Positions 33,516-37,560 of a stretch of 37,560 nucleotides of DNA are shown here, piece by piece. Source of the DNA: a bacterium (GTDB lineage Bacteria; B130-G9); assembly GCA_035527515.1 (NCBI GenBank), contig DATLAJ010000135.1, positions 1 through 37,560 on the forward strand, given 5' to 3'. The translations under genes and the position numbers were made by a program. Numbering within the stretch: position 1 is the first letter of the stretch; every line of letters starts with the position of its first letter. The notes under the pieces were generated by a model. The model did no database searches. It saw only the letters and a list, made by a program, of their open reading frames with translations, and was not told where the DNA came from.

Positions 33516-35243
33516 TCAGGTCAGCGGGCCCGGCTGCCGGAACTGTAGGTCATAGAGTCGCTTGTAGGCGCCGGCTTTTTTCATCAGCGCTGCGTGTGTG
33601 CCCTCCTCAACGATGCGACCCTTCTCCAGGACGAGTATCTTGTCGGCGGCCCGGATAGTGGAGAGTCGGTGGGCAATAATCAGCACCGTCCTGTTCTTGA
33701 CGAGGTTCATGATCGCATCCTGAACCAGCATCTCGGCCTTTGAATCAAGCGATGATGTCGCCTCATCCAGGAGTAGGATCGGCGGGCTTTTCAGTATGGC
33801 ACGTGCGATCGACAGCCGCTGCCTCTCGCCCCCGGAGAGCCGCGAGCCTGCCTCCTGGATGTTCGTGTCATAACCATTGGGCAGCGATGTGATGAACTCG
33901 TGAGCGTGGGCAGCCTTGGCCGCCGCGATGACCTTCTCCTCCGGGAAGTCCATACGGCCGTAGGCGATGTTGTTGCGAACAGTGTCGTTAAAAAGAATTA
34001 CCTCCTGCGTCACGATGCCGATCTGCGACCTGAGCGATTTGATCGTGGCCTTCCTGATGTCTAAGCCATCTACCTCGATTGCGCCCTGTGTGGGGTCGTA
34101 GAACCGGGGCAAGAGGTTGGCGATGGTTGTCTTGCCGGCCCCGCTCTCACCGACCAGCGCCACGATGCGGCCCACTGGTATCTCGAAGCTGACGTTCCGC
34201 AAGACGAGCTCGTGGTCGTAGGCAAATGAGACGTTAACAAAGGCGATGCCCTTTGATATGACGGGCAGCTGGATTGCATCCGGCGCCTCGACAACCTTGG
34301 GCTTGGTATCCATTATCTCGAAGACACGCTCAGCCGCCCCAAAAGCCCTCTGGATGTTCACGTTTATCCTGCTTAGTTTCTTAGCTGGCTCGTATATAGC
34401 GAACAGCGCGACAAGCATCGCTGTCAGCTCCCCAGCAGTTATAGTGCCGCCGGCGACCTGGTAGCCACCGATTACGAGGACGATCGCAGCACCTATCACG
34501 CCGATAAACTGCACCAAAGGGCTAGAAAGCGCTGAGACACGGGCGGCGCGCATCAGGACGCCAAAGTACTTCATCGCTTGTTTGTAGAACCGGTTGACCT
34601 CGAACCTCTCCATGCCGAACGCCTTCACCACGCGGGCGCCCGAGATTGCCTCGTGCATCAGCTGCGTTACGTCGGCTATTTTGTTCTGTGCTTGCTTGCT
34701 CGTGCGCCTCATCTTTCTGCCCAAGTGCAGGATCGGGATTGCGAGAATGGGGAACAGAGCAAAGGCGAGCAGCGAGAACTTCCAGCTAGTATAGAAGGCA
34801 AAGATCAGAAGCCCCACAATCTTGAAGAAGCTCTGCACGAGGTCGGCGAGGTCTCTTGTAACAAGGTCTCGCAGTTTCGAGATGTCATTGATGATCCGAG
34901 ATATGAGTGCGCCGGTCGATTCCCTCTGGAAAAAACCGAGGGACAGGGCGTGAATGTGTTCGTAAAGCTCGCAGCGGATGTCTCGCACGACGTTGTGGCC
35001 GACAAACTTGATGAGGTATGTGGACATATAGCCCATGACGCAGATAATCAGGCCGAGTGTGACGAGCGAAAGCGCAATCAGTGGGATTAGGCTTGCCTGT
35101 TTGGCGACGAGCACGTCGTCAATGAATGGTTTGAGTCGCGAGATGAGCCCGACATTCGCCCCGGCGAGAATGCTCGAGGCCACGATGGCAACCACGAGCC
35201 TGAACGTATAGGGCTTTGCATAGGCCAGAATACGCCCATACAT
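33516..35243 (-). CDS. MsbA-type ABC exporter
   Basis: 575 residues, the normal half-transporter size. Six membrane helices in residues 1-310 include FFQRESTGALISRIINDISK, the coupling region. The ATPase has Walker A GESGAGKTT near 368, signature LSGGERQRLSIARAIL near 470, Walker B ILLLDEATSSLDS near 485, and IIAHRLST near 523. It likely exports lipid A or a related lipid as a homodimer. The start is uncertain: ATG 35243 fits the family start (MYGRILAYAKPY) but GGAGGG touches the ATG; TTG 35309 or ATG 35441 would add an unusual N-terminus. Extension to 35573 would run into gltX. Substrate is inferred from family. Confidence 0.92.
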   Translation of the reverse strand: MYGRILAYAKPYTFRLVVAIVASSILAGANVGLISRLKPFIDDVLVAKQASLIPLIALSLVTLGLIICVMGYMSTYLIKFVGHNVVRDIRCELYEHIHALSLGFFQRESTGALISRIINDISKLRDLVTRDLADLVQSFFKIVGLLIFAFYTSWKFSLLAFALFPILAIPILHLGRKMRRTSKQAQNKIADVTQLMHEAISGARVVKAFGMERFEVNRFYKQAMKYFGVLMRAARVSALSSPLVQFIGVIGAAIVLVIGGYQVAGGTITAGELTAMLVALFAIYEPAKKLSRINVNIQRAFGAAERVFEIMDTKPKVVEAPDAIQLPVISKGIAFVNVSFAYDHELVLRNVSFEIPVGRIVALVGESGAGKTTIANLLPRFYDPTQGAIEVDGLDIRKATIKSLRSQIGIVTQEVILFNDTVRNNIAYGRMDFPEEKVIAAAKAAHAHEFITSLPNGYDTNIQEAGSRLSGGERQRLSIARAILKSPPILLLDEATSSLDSKAEMLVQDAIMNLVKNRTVLIIAHRLSTIRAADKILVLEKGRIVEEGTHAALMKKAGAYKRLYDLQFRQPGPLT

Positions 35244-35519
35244 CCCTCCGAAGTTGCGGAGTGCGAGTTTGCCGCTGGTGGCCAAGTTGGTGTCGTTCTG
35301 ACTGGACAATCTGTCCCTTACCTGAAGTTCATGGCGAAACTTACTGCACTGCCTTCCCAAGACCGCGTTATAGGATAAAACATACCATAACCGGAGGAGG
35401 TTGCCAGCAGGGCCAATTGACTCAACGGGTAGCCTTGCCATACGATCTGCTTCAGACGTGAGGCATTCAAAGGATACTCTCACGAGGCGCTTTACAGCAT
35501 ACTCACAGTAGGGATGCAG

Positions 35520-36995
35520 ATGACAGAGAACGTTCGTGTCAGATTCGCTCCATCGCCGACAGGTTATCTCCACGTTGGCGGGGCGAGGACAGCGCTATTC
35601 AACTGGCTGTTCTCCAAAAAACGAGGCGGCAAGTTTGTGCTCAGGATCGAGGACACCGACCTCGCCCGTTCCGAAAAGAAGATGGTTGACGAGATTCTGG
35701 AGTCGCTGAGGTGGCTGGGGCTTGATTGGGACGAGGGCCCGTTCTATCAGTCGGAGCGATTCGGCCTTTACGACGGCGCTGTCGAGAAGCTTCTGGCCGA
35801 CGGGAAGGCCTACTATTGCTTCTGCGACGTTGAGAAGCTTAGGTCCATGAGAGAGGAAGCGCGCAAGAGGGGCAGGGCTTTTCGATACGACCGCAGATGT
35901 CTGAACCTCCCGGAGCACGAGAAACAAGGGCTGCTTGCCCAGGGCGTTCCGAAGGCGGTTCGCTTCTTTGTCCCTGAGGGCACAACTACGATAACAGATG
36001 CTGTGCACGGAGCTGCCACGTTCGAGCACAAGGAGATCGGCGACTTAGTCATCAAGAAGGCGGACGGCTCGCCGACCTATCAGCTCGCGGTCGTCGTTGA
36101 CGACCATGACATGAGGATAACCCACGTTATCCGCGGCGATGACCATTTTAGCAACGTTCCCAAACAGGTGATGCTGTTCGAGGCCCTGGGATACGAACCA
36201 CCGCAATTTGCGCACGTCCCGCTGATACTCGCGTCCGACAGGACAAAACTTAGCAAGCGAAACGCCGCGGTGGCGGTCTCGGATTACCGGGACTCGGGCT
36301 TCATGCCCGATGCGGTCAGGAACTTCCTCGCGCTTCTTGGCTGGTCGCCCGGGGACAACAGAGAGGTCATGACGCTTGACGAGCTGATCGATGCGTTCAG
36401 CCTTGATGGCATCAGCAGGTCAAATGCGGTGTTCGACGTCAAGAAGTTGGAGTGGATGAACTGTGAATACATCAAGAGTCTGGGGCCGAGCGAGCTATCC
36501 AGTCGCGTCAAGCCGCTGCTGCTTCGCTCCGGTCTGATAGACGACGATTTCGCGGCCAAGAACGCCGACTGGATCGAGAGGATACTTGTCCTCTTACAGG
36601 AGCGCGTGCGGAAGCTCACGGACTACCCAGACGCTGCGCGATATTTCTTCACGCCCGACTTCGAGTATGACGAAAAAGGTGTGCGCAAGCATTTCAAGAG
36701 CCCTCAGATTATCGACGTGCTGACGCGCCTTAAGCAGCGATTTGAGGCCGCCGAGGACTTGTCGCTGGAGACGATCGAAACAACTATTCGGGGCCTCGCT
36801 GACGAGCTCGGGACCGTAGCGGGAAAGGTCATCCACCCGACGAGGCTTGCCTGCACGGGTTGCACCGTCGGCCCCAGTCTCTTTCATCTCCTTGAGGTCC
36901 TCGGGAAGGAAAGGGTGCTCGAAAGGCTCGACAATGCGATAGAGTTTCTCAAGAGCGATGTCAACGATGGAAAACCTGAGGCGTCCGAGGAGTAA
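35520..36995 (+). CDS. gltX: Glutamyl-tRNA synthetase
   Basis: 491 residues, a full class I GluRS. The HIGH motif is in PSPTGYLHVGGARTALFN (about 9-27); KMSKS is KLSKR near 245. A zinc-site-like C-x-C (YYCFCDVEKL near 100) and a later Y-x-x-x-C match the bacterial zinc-containing branch. RIEDTD binds substrate. The C-terminal anticodon-binding helices are complete. ATG 35520 has AGGG six bases upstream; ATG 35514 touches that motif. It charges tRNA-Glu, and possibly tRNA-Gln if no GlnRS exists; that cannot be judged here. It is divergent from the ABC exporter. Confidence 0.97.
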   Translation: MTENVRVRFAPSPTGYLHVGGARTALFNWLFSKKRGGKFVLRIEDTDLARSEKKMVDEILESLRWLGLDWDEGPFYQSERFGLYDGAVEKLLADGKAYYCFCDVEKLRSMREEARKRGRAFRYDRRCLNLPEHEKQGLLAQGVPKAVRFFVPEGTTTITDAVHGAATFEHKEIGDLVIKKADGSPTYQLAVVVDDHDMRITHVIRGDDHFSNVPKQVMLFEALGYEPPQFAHVPLILASDRTKLSKRNAAVAVSDYRDSGFMPDAVRNFLALLGWSPGDNREVMTLDELIDAFSLDGISRSNAVFDVKKLEWMNCEYIKSLGPSELSSRVKPLLLRSGLIDDDFAAKNADWIERILVLLQERVRKLTDYPDAARYFFTPDFEYDEKGVRKHFKSPQIIDVLTRLKQRFEAAEDLSLETIETTIRGLADELGTVAGKVIHPTRLACTGCTVGPSLFHLLEVLGKERVLERLDNAIEFLKSDVNDGKPEASEE

Positions 36996-37054
36996 GCCAC
37001 CGGACTAGCTCATCGATTAGTTTAAGATAGTGTGAGGCCTGGAAGAAGGAGACG

Positions 37055-37414
37055 ATGAGGATACCAACTCAGGTGCAGCAGCATGGAGAGCTGATACCGC
37101 GGCAGACCATAGATGCTATCATCCAGGCTATAGCCGAGACGTTTTCGCCACAACAGATTGTCCTTTTTGGGTCGTATGCATCTGGCCAACCCGCGCCGGA
37201 CAGTGATCTAGACCTTTTGATCGTTATGAACAGCGATCTCCCTCGGCACAAAAGGGGCGTCCCTATAATGCTTCTGTTTCGTCCAATTCCGTGCTCAATA
37301 GAGGTCCTGGTTTACACCCCTGAAGAGGTCGCCAAATGGAAGGGCACGACAAATCACATCATTACGGAAGCGTATCGATCAGGTAAGGTAGTGTATGAGC
37401 GGACCAAACCATGA
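37055..37414 (+). CDS. mntA: MNT-type minimal nucleotidyltransferase, probable antitoxin
   Basis: 119 residues. The core VLFGSYASGQPAPDSDLDLL holds the GSx10DxD nucleotidyltransferase motif, followed by a strand with a third acid (IEVLVYTPEE). Such proteins AMPylate and neutralise a HEPN RNase toxin (HepT) whose gene normally overlaps downstream. AAGGAG sits close upstream of ATG 37055. The expected toxin is not intact here: see 37395. Confidence 0.85.
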   Translation: MRIPTQVQQHGELIPRQTIDAIIQAIAETFSPQQIVLFGSYASGQPAPDSDLDLLIVMNSDLPRHKRGVPIMLLFRPIPCSIEVLVYTPEEVAKWKGTTNHIITEAYRSGKVVYERTKP

Positions 37415-37450
37415 ATTAGCAGGAGTTTTCGTGTTTTCGGGGAGAGGAGT
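37395..37450 (+). pseudogene. Possible start of a truncated HEPN toxin gene
   Basis: An ATG overlaps the mntA stop by about 20 bases and gives MSGPNHELAG, reminiscent of HEPN protein openings. The residues that follow (VFVFSGRGVLG) lack the helical E-D core, and the DNA soon enters repeat-like sequence (37520 on). The frame remains open to the window end but does not look like HEPN. Decay or interruption is possible; chance is not excluded. Confidence 0.25.
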
Positions 37451-37519
37451 GTTGGGTTGCAGGCCGCAAGGCGGTGATTTGGGTGTGCGAGAAGTGGAAT
37501 CGGTGAGCTGGACGCCGCC

Positions 37520-37560
37520 AGCCCCAACGGGGCTGAATGTGAGTAGCCCCACGTGCAACG
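37520..37560 (+). repeat. GTAG-type REP-like unit, cut by the window edge
   Basis: Hairpin AGCCCC-AAC-GGGGCT (37520-37534), linker GAATGTGA, GTAG (37543-37546), then the first arm of a second hairpin (CCCCACG) that ends at the window boundary. Same layout as 1313-1353, 5652-5608 and 8211-8253. Confidence 0.6.

Overview
The window looks like chromosomal DNA of an uncultured, flagellated, diderm (Gram-negative type) bacterium. Genes for P- and L-rings (FlgI, FlgH), a Mce/MlaD protein, TatC and an MsbA-like exporter all imply an outer membrane. Long secreted propeller, kelch and beta-helix proteins, plus dispersed hairpin repeats between genes, are common in candidate-phylum genomes. I cannot name the phylum from this sequence, and I saw no rRNA, tRNA or CRISPR array.

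Layout. 1-1185: end of a membrane protein. 1186-5977: an accessory region with a kelch protein, a decayed beta-domain remnant, and a minus-strand ATPase plus putative nuclease pair that resembles a defence cassette; 76-bp inverted repeats bracket it. 5978-8048: a minus-strand operon of a small membrane protein, a UPF0104-type flippase-like protein and TatC. 8141-8478: a short element with terminal inverted repeats. 8587-12659: plus-strand STAS-HisKA protein, GT4 glycosyltransferase and membrane histidine kinase. 12584-15949: a 1121-residue secreted propeller/beta-helix protein. 16450-25924: a ten-gene flagellar operon (flgF-G-A-H-I-J-M-N-K-L) read leftward behind a good sigma-54 promoter. 26307-29392: DUF1015 protein, small membrane protein, FapA/DUF342-like protein and PilZ protein. 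29584-31836: secreted protein with about 14 propeller repeats. 31921-33456: MlaD-type lipid-transport protein. 33516-35243: MsbA-like ABC exporter, divergent from gltX (35520-36995). 37055-37414: MNT nucleotidyltransferase, probable antitoxin, whose HEPN partner is missing or truncated.

How the parts fit. The flagellar operon builds the rod, the rings and the hook-filament junction, and carries its own checkpoint (FlgM anti-sigma factor, FlgN chaperone). The PilZ and FapA-like genes on its other side may link motility to cyclic-di-GMP. The most unusual material is between genes. Several intergenic regions carry small hairpins preceded by GTAG or GGAG, often in inverted pairs. That is the architecture of REP/BIME elements mobilised by RAYT transposases. 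They occur at both ends of the ATPase/nuclease island, beside the secreted-protein gene and next to the MNT gene.
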